DNA of 64,000 nucleotides from Planctomycetota bacterium (GCA_020425605.1 JAGQRH010000004.1:123251-187250), one strand, 5' to 3'; shown: positions 35,456-45,192, counted from the stretch's first letter. Program-made: numbers and translations. Notes: a model not told the origin generated them from the letters alone.

Positions 35456-37531
35456 TCAGCGCTGCCCGGGTGGCGTCTCGCCGGATTCAATGGCGCGGGC
35501 GTAGCGCGCGGTGAATTCCCTGGCGTTGATGAACTCTCTGACAGCCCTGAGCCTCTCGTCGAATCGGTTCTTGATCGTTCCCGGTGCGGACGCTGCACCC
35601 GCGTAGTAGTCCGACAAATTCAGCTTGGGTCGGAGATGATTCTCAAGCTCCCAATCTTTTTTCACCACATCACTGGGCTCGGCCATCTGCTCTGTGCGGA
35701 TGTAGTACTCCCATGCGAATGACAGGGTCATAACGTCGTCTTGCGCGGCCTGGCACTTCTGCCAGGCGTCTCTCCACACGAGTACGGCGTAAGTTCGCGA
35801 CGTATCCAAGAGCACCAGGCGCTTTTCGCAGTCAGCCTTGAACGTATCCATGAATTCGTAGCGCATCTCTCGCCACTTGTCCGGCAGGAACAGCACCAGC
35901 GTGCCGGACTTTTCGGTGAACTGTTCGGGATCGAACGCGTCGGTTTCTTCCCTTGTTCTCAGATATTCAAAGGCGGCCCTGGTCATGTCCGGCGGGCAGT
36001 ACTTCCACTGTTCACGGCGAGCCTCCCACTTGGCGGCCAGCCCGCCGCGGCTGTTTTGCACAGCCCGGAGCTTCTCAAGGCGCTGGACCGCTGCGGCCTT
36101 GTTGTCGAGCTTGTCAATTGCGTCCCAAGCCTGCCAGGCCGGATGATTGATCCTGTGGAAGCCCGAATAGACAAGACAGCCCTCAAGCAAGCTCCAGTAC
36201 CGCAGCGCCAGCTGATCCTGAAAGTCGGCGATCTGCAGCAGCACGGCCTGTCTTGCGGACTCAGCCAGCTCCAGCATTTCCCGCTCGCCCGGCGTGATTC
36301 TGCCGCCGTACTTCGCGATCAAGTCGGCGTTGTCCCGCCTGATTCGGCGCTTGTCATCTTCGGCATCGCGCTTCCATTTCGCCTTCAAGTCGCGCAGTTT
36401 GTCCTCCGCGTCCGGGTCGGCGTTTTTCTTGAGCTGCGTCTTGAGTTTGTCCGCCAGCTCCGCATCCACTACTTGATCTACGTTGTCGAGCTGGTTTTCA
36501 AAGGCTCGCACCTGCTCGACAATGACGTGGTGGTAGCTCCAGACCACGTAGTTGGCAGGTCTGCGCGGCGTTGCCGCCTCCGGCGGAATGAGCTCGACGT
36601 GATTCTCCTTGTAGATGTCACCGACCCAGATGCGCGTTTCATCGGAGAGTTCTGCCTTGGTATCTACAAGAAAGCGGAACACTTCTTCATGCAGGGCCGG
36701 GTCGTCCATCACTTTGCGCCACGTCGGCTGCAGGGTCACCGGGTCGAACTCGGCACGCGCGCCATATAGGTCGCCGCACCAGGCAATGCCCTGCCACAAC
36801 TTGTGCTCCTGGGACTTGAAGTTCAGGCGTGCCAGCAGCCGATAGACACCCGGAGCGAGCGGTTTGCTCAGCTCAGGCAGTGCGAATCGCGCCAGGCCGA
36901 ACCGGCCGAAGTGCTCGGTGACCGTGGTGGATGCAAGCTGGCCTTCAACCAGACGTCCCGGGGTTTTGGGGTCGATCTTGGGGTCGCGCACAACACCCGA
37001 CATATCATCACGCCGGAGCACGGCCTCGTAGTAGTACAGCTCAATGTAGATCTTCAGGCCCATCAGCTGGCCTGTCGGCAGATCCAGGTCAAACGGGGCA
37101 CTGTCGACTTCGAAGTCTGTCAGCACCTCGCCGGTGATCTGCGTGCCGCGCATGGTGGGCATCAGGTCTGCCCTGCGAATGATAACGCGGTTCTGGTCGT
37201 ACAGGTCGTCCGGCGGCTGGGATTCCGGCCTGACCTGACGGACCCGCCACTCCGGGAAGCCGCCCCAGGCTTCGCTGGGCGGCGGCGGGCGTCGCTGCTC
37301 AGTGGGCACCGGCGGCTCAGGCGGCGGCAGCTTTGGCACCTCGGCCGGGCGATCTTCACGCGCGGGAAGCGGGTCAGGTTTGTAGACGGGCACGGGCAGT
37401 TCGTGGTCGGCTGCAGTCGGCTCAACTTCCGGCGACCACAGGCCGATGTGAAACGTCCATAATGCAATGATCAGGGCAATCAGCAGCCCCGCGGCAAACG
37501 CGGCGGGGCCGATGCGCGAGCGACGTCGCAT
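35456..37531 (-). CDS. Large membrane-anchored protein, tandem paralog B
   Basis: A 691-residue protein with an N-terminal membrane helix (FAAGLLIALIIALWTFHIGLW), a proline-rich spacer (about 40-90) and a body homologous to the next gene: RVRQVRPE, LYDQNRVIIRR, APGVYRLLA, YSGFHRINHPAWQAWDAID and APGTIKNRFDE recur in both. A long charged helical region lies at about 375-430. No known domain is recognised. Unlike its paralog it keeps its membrane anchor through a spacer, so the shared body would be held at the cell surface or periplasmic face. A GGGGAG site precedes ATG. Confidence 0.75.
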   Translation of the reverse strand: MRRRSRIGPAAFAAGLLIALIIALWTFHIGLWSPEVEPTAADHELPVPVYKPDPLPAREDRPAEVPKLPPPEPPVPTEQRRPPPPSEAWGGFPEWRVRQVRPESQPPDDLYDQNRVIIRRADLMPTMRGTQITGEVLTDFEVDSAPFDLDLPTGQLMGLKIYIELYYYEAVLRRDDMSGVVRDPKIDPKTPGRLVEGQLASTTVTEHFGRFGLARFALPELSKPLAPGVYRLLARLNFKSQEHKLWQGIAWCGDLYGARAEFDPVTLQPTWRKVMDDPALHEEVFRFLVDTKAELSDETRIWVGDIYKENHVELIPPEAATPRRPANYVVWSYHHVIVEQVRAFENQLDNVDQVVDAELADKLKTQLKKNADPDAEDKLRDLKAKWKRDAEDDKRRIRRDNADLIAKYGGRITPGEREMLELAESARQAVLLQIADFQDQLALRYWSLLEGCLVYSGFHRINHPAWQAWDAIDKLDNKAAAVQRLEKLRAVQNSRGGLAAKWEARREQWKYCPPDMTRAAFEYLRTREETDAFDPEQFTEKSGTLVLFLPDKWREMRYEFMDTFKADCEKRLVLLDTSRTYAVLVWRDAWQKCQAAQDDVMTLSFAWEYYIRTEQMAEPSDVVKKDWELENHLRPKLNLSDYYAGAASAPGTIKNRFDERLRAVREFINAREFTARYARAIESGETPPGQR

Positions 37532-37553
37532 CGTGGTACTCCCCGGCCCCGGG

Positions 37554-37585
37554 TTGAAAATATGGGGCCGGCTTTCGCCGGCCCC
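37554..37585 (-). terminator. Intrinsic terminator after tandem paralog A
   Basis: A perfect 9-bp stem (37564-37572 with 37577-37585) closes a GAAA tetraloop on the minus strand and is followed by ATATTTTC. It lies 7 bp after the stop of the 640-residue gene, so part of the transcripts should end before paralog B. Confidence 0.8.
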
Positions 37586-37591
37586 CGTTGT

Positions 37592-39514
37592 TTACTTTGT
37601 CCTTGCGGGTGGTGCGCTCGGTGGACGCCTGCCCGGCATGGCCTTGGCGTCGAGGCCGGCCTGAATGCCACGGGCGTAGATCACCATGAACTGCTTGACG
37701 TTGGCGGCACTCCTCACGAGGTTGAGGCTGCCATCGAAGCGGTTCTTGATCGTGCCCGGTGCATTGGTTGCACGTGAGAAGTAATTGTCCAGGTGAAGGC
37801 TCGGCATGGCATCGCCTTCACGCCTCCAGCTGTCTTTGACCGTGTCTTTGTCTTCGTTCATCTGCTCCGTGCGGATGTAGTACTCCCACGAGTAGGCAAG
37901 GGTAATCACATCGTCGCGCGCGGAACGAACCTGTGCCAACGCCTGTGGCCACACCTGCACCGAGTAGATCGTCTTCGTATCCAGCTCAGCGAACATCTTG
38001 TCCGTCGCCTCGATGAACTTCGTGACGAAGTCGGTGCGGTACTCGACCCACTTGTCGACCGAGAGAATGAAGCCTTCGCCATCCTTCTCAGTGAACTTCT
38101 CCGGGTCGAAGTCGGTCTTTTCTTCCTTCGTACGCAGGTAGTCAAACGCCGCGGCGACCATTTCCGGGGGGCAGTACTGCCACTGGGTCTTGCGGGTTTC
38201 CCACTTCGCGGCCAGGCCGCCGGCTGCATCCTGCACGGCTTTCAGCTTGGTCACACGTTCGACGGCTGCGGCCTTGTTGTCCTTCTTGTCGATGGCGTCC
38301 CAGGCCTGCCATGCCGGGTGGTTGATGCGATGGAAGCCGGAGTATGGCAGGTAGCCGTCAACCAGGATCCAGTACTTCAGCGTCAGGTACTCCTGAAGCT
38401 GGGAAATCTGCTCAAGGATCTCGGCGCGTGCCGCGACGGCGCTGCTGTGCAGCTTGTTCTCGTCCTTGCTGGTACGCCCACCGTACTTGGTGATCAGGTC
38501 GGCGTTGTCGCGCTTGATGCGCTTCTTGTCTTCAACCGCTTCCTGCTTCCACTTTTCTTTCAGCTCGTTGAGCTTCTTGATGTCGTCTTCACTCGCGCCG
38601 CTCTTGGCCGTGACCTTGAGCTTGTTCTCCAGCTCCCGGTCGATGACTTCATCAACGTTGTCGAGCTGGTCCTGGAATGCCAGTACCTGGTCGATCACCA
38701 CCAGGTGGTAGCTCCAGATCATGTAGTTGGCAGGCTTGCGGGCGGTGCCCTGCGCGGCCGAGACCAGCTCAAGGTTGCCTTCCTTGCAGATTTCGCCGAT
38801 CCAGAGCAGCGTGACGTCGCTCAACTCGCCCTTGGTGTCCACCAGGAAGCGGTAGACTTCATCGTGCAGGGCAGGCTCGTTCATTACCTTGTGCCAGACG
38901 ATTTCCATCGTTGTCGGGTCAGCCTCAGCGCGTGAGCCGTAAAGGTCACCGCACCACTTGATGGCCGCCTGCAGCTTGTTTTCCTGCGTCTTGAAACGAA
39001 CGTGAGCGACCAGGCGGTACACTCCGGGCGCCAGCGGCTTTTCCAGCACCGGCAGCGTGAAGCGCGCCATGCCGTAATTGCCAAGATAGTCGTCAATCTT
39101 CACCGTGGTCATCTGGCCCTCAACCAGCTGGCCAGGGTTCCTGACGTCGATCTTGGGCTCGCGTACCGCGCCAGTCGTGTCGTCGCGCTCAAGCACGGTG
39201 TCGTAGTAGTACAGCTCGATATTCACCTTAAGGCCAAGCAGCTGGCCCTTGGGAATATCCTCACCGGGCGGAACGCTGTCGGCGTCAAAGTCGGTCACGA
39301 CTTCGCCGCTGATCTGCATGCCCTGGCCGGTCAGCATCAGATTGGTCTTGCGGATGATGACGCGATTCTGGTCGTAGAGCTCGTCAGGCGGCTGCGTTTC
39401 CGGCCGTACCTGCCTCACCCGTGTTTCCGGAAAGCCTGTGTAGTCCTCTTGCGCCGCAAGGGCGCCGGCCAAAACCGCCAGCATCAGCGCGGCCGTGGTG
39501 ATTCGAATAACCAT
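37592..39514 (-). CDS. Large secreted protein, tandem paralog A
   Basis: A 640-residue protein with a cleavable signal peptide (ending ALAAQ). It shares with paralog B the blocks RVRQVRPETQPPD, LYDQNRVIIRK, APGVYRLVAH, the coil around EDKKRIKRDNADLI, and YSGFHRINHPAWQAWDAID. The N-terminal third is beta-rich (a possible carbohydrate-binding or Ig-like fold), the rest mainly helical. It has a GGAGG site before ATG. No family is known to me. It follows the giant pseudopilin gene by 98 bp on the same strand. Confidence 0.75.
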   Translation of the reverse strand: MVIRITTAALMLAVLAGALAAQEDYTGFPETRVRQVRPETQPPDELYDQNRVIIRKTNLMLTGQGMQISGEVVTDFDADSVPPGEDIPKGQLLGLKVNIELYYYDTVLERDDTTGAVREPKIDVRNPGQLVEGQMTTVKIDDYLGNYGMARFTLPVLEKPLAPGVYRLVAHVRFKTQENKLQAAIKWCGDLYGSRAEADPTTMEIVWHKVMNEPALHDEVYRFLVDTKGELSDVTLLWIGEICKEGNLELVSAAQGTARKPANYMIWSYHLVVIDQVLAFQDQLDNVDEVIDRELENKLKVTAKSGASEDDIKKLNELKEKWKQEAVEDKKRIKRDNADLITKYGGRTSKDENKLHSSAVAARAEILEQISQLQEYLTLKYWILVDGYLPYSGFHRINHPAWQAWDAIDKKDNKAAAVERVTKLKAVQDAAGGLAAKWETRKTQWQYCPPEMVAAAFDYLRTKEEKTDFDPEKFTEKDGEGFILSVDKWVEYRTDFVTKFIEATDKMFAELDTKTIYSVQVWPQALAQVRSARDDVITLAYSWEYYIRTEQMNEDKDTVKDSWRREGDAMPSLHLDNYFSRATNAPGTIKNRFDGSLNLVRSAANVKQFMVIYARGIQAGLDAKAMPGRRPPSAPPARTK

Positions 39515-39566
39515 GTGCCTGTCCTCCGGGCCCCAACCTTTGTGCCTGCCTCAGTTACGCTGAACG

Positions 39567-39590
39567 TGCGGTGGGGATTCCCCCACCGCA
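39567..39590 (-). terminator. Hairpin after the giant pseudopilin gene
   Basis: A perfect 10-bp stem (39567-39576 with 39581-39590) with a four-base loop lies 23 bp beyond the minus-strand stop. The following bases (CGTTCAG) are not U-rich, so it may be a weak terminator or an mRNA stabiliser. Confidence 0.5.
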
Positions 39591-39612
39591 CGGAGCATAG
39601 TTTTTCAACCGC

Positions 39613-42600
39613 CTAGTACTCGATTACGAAAGTCAGTTTCCTTGGCGGTGTCAACACGGTCAGCGTCACGTCCAGCAGATAGGGAGTGACGTTGTTTACG
39701 ATGATGTCTTCACCAACGCGGAAGTGCGCGCGGTAGAGGAATACACCTACGCGGTTGCCCGATGGCAGAACTGCGCCATGCAGGCTCATACCACCGCCGG
39801 CCCAATAGTCCTCGTCGCCTGTGCCCGCGCCGGTATTGTAGCCGGAGTTGCCCTTGTACTTCAGTGAAGTCAGGTCAACCTTCGAGCCACCCGCCTTGAT
39901 CGTCGAGTAGTCATCAATCACGCCCCACTCCATCTCGATGCCGGAGCTGGTGCGCAGTGTCAGGCCGCGACCGCGGTACGGGTCCCAGTCCGGGCGCAGC
40001 TCAGTCCATGTGAGGGTACCGAGGCGTACGGGCAGGGCGTGAAGCTGGTTGTCTTCACTGCGTACCGGCAGGAAGCCGTTTTCATAGAACACGTCCTTGC
40101 CGCCCAGCGGCTCGTAACGGCTGTACGGCTGGAATGCCGTCGGCGTCAGGTCCGAGTTGCTGGGGATGGTCTGTGCACTAACGCGGAAGTCGTCGATCGT
40201 GGCATTGGCCACGGCCACAATGTTGGAGTCGAACTTGAAGATCGGGCGGGGCGGCTTGTCCACGTCGCCCTGGTCCGGGTCATCGTCGAAGTAGGTGTCG
40301 TAGACCGTGCTGTCGCTGAGATCAAGCTGGCGGCGGAAGATGCAGCCCACCGTGAGACGATCCTCAGGATTGATTTCCAGCAGCTTGCAGGTCGTGCGAT
40401 AGACGTCGTAGCCCGGTGAGCCGGTCGGCTCCTCGGTCGGCAGCGCGGTGTCGGTCAGCGGCGCGTGACGGCCGTCGTTGCGGTAGCCCAGCAACCCGTC
40501 CGGGTCATCATAGAACTGGACCGGTTGAATCTGGCGACCGTCGAACCAGAGCCGGAACGGCTGAGTCGTGTTGCTGTTGTAGCTGAGCGTAAAGCGGTGC
40601 CAGTCGTGGGTGCGCAGCAGCACAGCACCGAGGCTCGCGCCGCCGACGTAGGTGGCCTGCGACAGGTCAACCCATGAGTCGACGCGTGAGAACAGGAAAC
40701 CCTTGTTGTTGTTCGCAAAGCCACGGTCGTTACAGATGTCGCTGGTGCCGGTGTAGCCGCCCAACGGCTCAACCTGGTCGTAAATACGGCGCATTGCGGT
40801 GCCGAACTGAACAATGTTCTGCGGGACGCTGGTAGTTGCACCGGTCGGCACGTTTGCGCCAAACGCCTCGGTAAAGTACATGCGGGTGAAGCGCAACACA
40901 CCGCCCGGTTCCTTGTAGACGAAGAACTGGACGCCTTCGAAGTCGGCATTGCTGTCGCGTGTTGTCGCGGCCGGGTCAGACAGCGGAATGCTGTCCTTAA
41001 AGCGGCCGTATGCAGTGGCACCAAAGAGGGCCGAGAAGTTGTTACTGGCCGGGTCGATTTCACCAAGCGAGACAACCATGTCCGCCGCGCTGCTGTTTGC
41101 GCCCTGGGGCGGAAGATCCCACTTCACCCAGAAGTCCACGGTGCCCTCGTAGTACGGCATGTTGCTGCGGTGCTGGCGGTTGAACTCGGCGTCTTCGTTG
41201 TGTTCATCCGTGCCGCGGAATGGCGGGGTGAGCCCGACCAGGCGCGTGCGCATCAGCAGGTCATTGGGGCCGGAGCCCGGAGGTGCATAGCCGGTCTGCT
41301 TCGGGTCATCGACACCGTCATCCTTCTCGGAATCGCCGATCCAGCCGATCTCACGGATCGGACCGAACGGGTTCGCCTTGGCGTTGACGGCATTACCACC
41401 CGAGCCGCAAGGGTAGCGCAGCAGCTTCAGGCGCGGCGGGCGGTTCAGGCCGCGGAGACCGTAGGTGCCCTTGAGGCTCTTCTGGGAAGCGGGGCGCAGC
41501 GCGGTACCACTGAGGAACGCACCGTCCGGGTGCAGAGTTGAGTACTTGGTAGCCTCATCGCCGTCATCGGAGTTGGCAAACTCGTTCGAGCCTGCCGCAG
41601 AGCCACCGGCGGCCGTCGCCTTCTCGATTGAGCGCGGCGATGCACTGGAGACGAAGTCGCCAAACGCGGCGCCTTCTTCCCAGGGCAGGTGGCCCCAGTC
41701 GCCATCAAGGCCGACCGAGTCACTGTTCACGCCCTCGACTTTCACGTTCGGGAACTGTGTGCTCTTGGTTCGCGCATGCAGGCTCTCGTTGAATCGCGAG
41801 TGGAATGCCAGCGGATACTGCTGCTCCTGCATATCCTTGAACGCCGCGAGATCGTGCGGATTCATGAAGACGTAGCCGAAGTCGCTTGAGCTCGAGGCGT
41901 AGTCGTTGTGTCCCTTGATCTTGTCCTTGCTTGTGACCTCGCCGGGCTTGGGCTTCTTGTAGGCAATGTTCTTGCCGTCATCGAGTTCGTTGACGTACTG
42001 CGCCTCGGCGGCGTCGTTGGTTTCCCACGTGCCCGTGGAGGACTCGTCAATGCTGTACGGGCCGCTCTTGGTGTCGCTCTTGAACAGGCGGCACAGGGCC
42101 TCCGGCACGCCGCCCTGGCTGCTGGTGGCCTTCTTGTTGATGTTGGCAGCGGTCAGCGGGCTGGCGAAATCGCGCTGGCTGCTGTGGCGCAGGACTTCAT
42201 AGATCTGCACCACGGTGCGTACCTGGCGGCGCGCAACCGGCAGGCGCAGGTCCGCCGCAAGCGACGAAGCCGTCGTGTCTTTGCCTTTGCCTTCGGGCGC
42301 CAGAATCTCGCCCTGGCTGACGATTTCGTAAACGCCCATGCTGCTGAAGCAGACCGGGCTGCTGGCGGCCGTAAGGTCAATGCGGTCGACGTTCATGTGG
42401 AGCGGATAGTCGACGTTGTAGCGTGACGTCAGGTTGCTCGGGCACAGCGCCGCGCGAATCATGTCCACGCAACTCTTCCAGTACCAGGCGCGGAAGTCCG
42501 AGCCGGTCATGGCGGTGTCGCCCGACTTGATCGGGTTGGCCGAGTGGTTGCAGTTCGACGGGTCAGGCAGAAGCTTGGTGGGATAGCTGCCATCGACCGC

Positions 42601-44217
42601 GGGCGCGTTGCGTGCGGTGTTGCTGCGCGCGACGCCGACCAGGTCGGGGATCTTGACGTTGGTGCGGTCAAGGTCAGACATGCCCAGGAGAATGCCGCGG
42701 CAGAAACGTGCGTCAAAGTCCTGCCAGCTGGTGAACGGCTGGGTAGCACGCATGCGGATGATTTCTTCGGCGAGGTTGGAGGCGTAGTCTTCTCCGCCGG
42801 CAGTGTTGCCCGAGCTGGTTGCGCCTGCCGCTGCACGCCCAAGCGGCGTGCTGATCGGGCCGACCGGCACAAGCTGGAAGATCGCGCGGTTGTCTTCGCC
42901 GCTGGGGTACCAGTTTGTCTCACCCTGGACGCCGGTGCCTGCAAGGTCGCTGCGGTTGTTCTGGCGGCCGAGGTCAGGCGTGCCGGAAATCTGGTCGGCA
43001 ACGTCCTGCGTGAACTTGTCCTTGATCAGCTGGTTGGGCTGCGTAATCAGATCCTGCTTCTGGAAGAACAGCATGCGCGACTTGGCTTCAAGGTTCGCGA
43101 ACAGGCAGACCAGCACCGGCTTGGGTGCAGTGTTGATGTTGATCGGCGCCTTGCCGAATTCGGAGGGTGCGGGCTGCCACTCGGGCCAGCCGTCGCGCCC
43201 GTCCTGGTCATTGCGGCTGAAGCCTTCGCGATTGAACTCGAGCTCGGTCAGCTTCAGCGGGTTGGCGTTGCTGTCATCCACCTTGTTGTTGCTGTCGACG
43301 TAGTCGCGATAGTTCGGGTCAACCCAGCTGGCGACGGTGATGAAGTTCATGGCGAGGTCGAACATCTTCTCGCCGTTCTGGAACTTCAGCCACACCGGGC
43401 GAAGCTGCTCTTTGGTCTTGAAGATGTAGCCAGCGTCCTCGGCCATCAGCATGAATTCATCAAGCACTTCCTTCGGGAAAGGGTTGTCGCGCCCGGTCGG
43501 CTTGCCGTTGTTCAGCCACGCGTCAATCGCGTCGCCGAGCGTTGCAAGCACCTGCCGCAGACGGTCGCCCTTGAAATTGTTGATGTTCAGCAGGCTTGCC
43601 GCGTCGATGGCGCGCACGCGGAAGTAGTCGCCGAGCTCTTCGTAGGTGCCGCTGGGCCCGTAGTCCTTGTCGCCCGCGCGACCAACGTTGTCATTGCGCA
43701 CCTGGTTGGTGCTCATGCCATCGTTGTGGAAGCCGGTGATGGTGCGGGTGAAATTGGGCTGGTTCTTGTCCTGCCCATAGTTGGTCTCGTCCCCGCCCCG
43801 GTTGTCATCACCGTTGAAGTCGATCCAGTTTCCGTCGCCATTGGTGCCGGTGGATGTCTTGCTGGCGGCACGGCTCCAGCTCACGGCCGGATCGGCGGCA
43901 TCCAGCGGATGCAGCGCGTAGCGCCGGGCATCGTAGGCATTGCCGGCATCATTCAGCCCGGCCACGCTGGGGCCTATACCTTCATAGTGCTTGACGATTG
44001 CCTCGGCGCGCAGGCGGGCGATCGAGTACTCGACGCCGTCGAGTGCAAGATCCAGCGCGCGCTGGCGATCGAGGTAATTGGCGGCAGCCCGTCGCTCAGT
44101 GAGCGTCACGAAGCTGAAGGACGTGCCGATGACGAACAGCGCCACCAGCAGGCCCAGCACCACGACCAGCATGGTGCCGCGCTTGGAATCACGGGAAGTA
44201 CGAATCGGATAACTCAC
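39613..44217 (-). CDS. Giant pseudopilin-like protein with C-terminal LamG-like domain
   Basis: A 1534-residue protein. GTG 44217 follows a GGAGG site by six bases. The N-terminus is PilX/GspK-like: basic leader, GTMLVVVLGLLVALFVIG helix (about 14-32), then an ALDLALDGVEYSIARL helix. A GspK-type loop, ININTAPKPVLVCLF, lies at about 358-372. After a long, Asn/Asp-rich middle, residues about 1020-1340 look like a LamG/concanavalin fold (EGTVDFWVKW, then DWHRFTLSYNS and FRLWFDGRQI). A beta-rich tail ends the protein. Such a tip pseudopilin with a lectin-like domain could bind or export a polymer. Confidence 0.78.
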   Translation of the reverse strand: MSYPIRTSRDSKRGTMLVVVLGLLVALFVIGTSFSFVTLTERRAAANYLDRQRALDLALDGVEYSIARLRAEAIVKHYEGIGPSVAGLNDAGNAYDARRYALHPLDAADPAVSWSRAASKTSTGTNGDGNWIDFNGDDNRGGDETNYGQDKNQPNFTRTITGFHNDGMSTNQVRNDNVGRAGDKDYGPSGTYEELGDYFRVRAIDAASLLNINNFKGDRLRQVLATLGDAIDAWLNNGKPTGRDNPFPKEVLDEFMLMAEDAGYIFKTKEQLRPVWLKFQNGEKMFDLAMNFITVASWVDPNYRDYVDSNNKVDDSNANPLKLTELEFNREGFSRNDQDGRDGWPEWQPAPSEFGKAPININTAPKPVLVCLFANLEAKSRMLFFQKQDLITQPNQLIKDKFTQDVADQISGTPDLGRQNNRSDLAGTGVQGETNWYPSGEDNRAIFQLVPVGPISTPLGRAAAGATSSGNTAGGEDYASNLAEEIIRMRATQPFTSWQDFDARFCRGILLGMSDLDRTNVKIPDLVGVARSNTARNAPAVDGSYPTKLLPDPSNCNHSANPIKSGDTAMTGSDFRAWYWKSCVDMIRAALCPSNLTSRYNVDYPLHMNVDRIDLTAASSPVCFSSMGVYEIVSQGEILAPEGKGKDTTASSLAADLRLPVARRQVRTVVQIYEVLRHSSQRDFASPLTAANINKKATSSQGGVPEALCRLFKSDTKSGPYSIDESSTGTWETNDAAEAQYVNELDDGKNIAYKKPKPGEVTSKDKIKGHNDYASSSSDFGYVFMNPHDLAAFKDMQEQQYPLAFHSRFNESLHARTKSTQFPNVKVEGVNSDSVGLDGDWGHLPWEEGAAFGDFVSSASPRSIEKATAAGGSAAGSNEFANSDDGDEATKYSTLHPDGAFLSGTALRPASQKSLKGTYGLRGLNRPPRLKLLRYPCGSGGNAVNAKANPFGPIREIGWIGDSEKDDGVDDPKQTGYAPPGSGPNDLLMRTRLVGLTPPFRGTDEHNEDAEFNRQHRSNMPYYEGTVDFWVKWDLPPQGANSSAADMVVSLGEIDPASNNFSALFGATAYGRFKDSIPLSDPAATTRDSNADFEGVQFFVYKEPGGVLRFTRMYFTEAFGANVPTGATTSVPQNIVQFGTAMRRIYDQVEPLGGYTGTSDICNDRGFANNNKGFLFSRVDSWVDLSQATYVGGASLGAVLLRTHDWHRFTLSYNSNTTQPFRLWFDGRQIQPVQFYDDPDGLLGYRNDGRHAPLTDTALPTEEPTGSPGYDVYRTTCKLLEINPEDRLTVGCIFRRQLDLSDSTVYDTYFDDDPDQGDVDKPPRPIFKFDSNIVAVANATIDDFRVSAQTIPSNSDLTPTAFQPYSRYEPLGGKDVFYENGFLPVRSEDNQLHALPVRLGTLTWTELRPDWDPYRGRGLTLRTSSGIEMEWGVIDDYSTIKAGGSKVDLTSLKYKGNSGYNTGAGTGDEDYWAGGGMSLHGAVLPSGNRVGVFLYRAHFRVGEDIIVNNVTPYLLDVTLTVLTPPRKLTFVIEY

Positions 44218-44328
44218 GTCTAGCCTCCGTTGACCAGGCAGAGGGGTAAGCCGGGCAAGGCCCGGATCTCACCTGCTACTTCTAACTACAGCCGGCGTAC
44301 GCCGACCAAGGGGGCAATCTCATCACGG

Positions 44329-45192
44329 CTAGGCGTCGAGGTACGTACCGCCCGCTGCTTCCGCCAGCCGTTTGTAATAAGCCTTCTCGTCGGCAGATAG
44401 GCCGACGCCTGTGATATCCAGCGTCGTCTTCTTGCCGGCCGCGCGCCATTCCTTGATCTGCTTGATCAGGAACTCACCCGCGTTCTCTTCCTTATCGAAC
44501 AGCTTCTGCAACTCGTCATCGAGCTTGGCCGGCGCGCTGGGCATGCCGCCGACGATCATGGTTGCGGATTCCGGTTCCTGCTCATAGCACTCGCTGAGCA
44601 TGGTGTAGATGTCAGCTTCGCCCTTGGCCTCAAGCTTCTTCAGCCACTCCTTGGCGCGCTTTGCATTCTCATCCGTCGCGGCCTGCGGCTCATCACCTTC
44701 TGCGAAGTCCTGCACGCTACCGAACGTGACAATGTTGAAGCGCACCCGCGGGTCTTTGCGCTTGGCCAATGCATCCAGCGAGCGCTCCATCTGCGTGATC
44801 ATGTGTTCAAGCCGCGTGGTTTCGCGTGACTCGTCGACGGTGATGCTCTTGGCCATCGCGTTGCTGATGTCGAGCAGGTAGACGCGAATCTTCAGCTTGG
44901 TGTCGGCCACCTTGGGCCCATCGCCGTCGCCCGCCTTCTTGCCGCCGAACTTGATCTTTGGATAGGTCGTGGGACGGTCGTGGCCGTCGCGGCCCGTTTT
45001 GACGTCGTCGCCCTTCGGCTTCTCGGCGCCGTTGCCTGCTTCAGGCTTTACCGGGTCCTGCGCATGAATCCCGACCGTGGCGGCCAGCAGCAACAGGGCG
45101 AACACGGCAACAGCGGCGCGGACATGGCTCCACGCCGGTGAACGTCGCTTGCTCTGGTTGTGCTTTGGATGGGAAGTCATCGTTTCAGGCAT
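44329..45192 (-). CDS. Secreted/membrane von Willebrand A-like protein
   Basis: A 287-residue protein with an N-terminal hydrophobic segment (about 24-44, ending HAQ), a Gly/Lys/Asp linker, and a vWA-like fold from about 100. The MIDAS loop reads LLDISNAM (about 105-112), where the canonical DxSxS has Ala instead of the second Ser, so metal binding may be weakened. A GGMPSAPAK segment resembles the lower MIDAS region. The first gene of the minus-strand surface locus; the pseudopilin start lies 111 bp downstream, and a small 6-bp hairpin (44251-44265) sits in that gap. Confidence 0.7.
   Translation of the reverse strand: MPETMTSHPKHNQSKRRSPAWSHVRAAVAVFALLLLAATVGIHAQDPVKPEAGNGAEKPKGDDVKTGRDGHDRPTTYPKIKFGGKKAGDGDGPKVADTKLKIRVYLLDISNAMAKSITVDESRETTRLEHMITQMERSLDALAKRKDPRVRFNIVTFGSVQDFAEGDEPQAATDENAKRAKEWLKKLEAKGEADIYTMLSECYEQEPESATMIVGGMPSAPAKLDDELQKLFDKEENAGEFLIKQIKEWRAAGKKTTLDITGVGLSADEKAYYKRLAEAAGGTYLDA

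Noticed and set aside
42544..44223. 559-residue open frame on the plus strand inside the giant pseudopilin gene
   Set aside because: It lies fully antisense to a well-supported gene, has the low-complexity composition typical of high-GC antisense frames and no recognisable domain.
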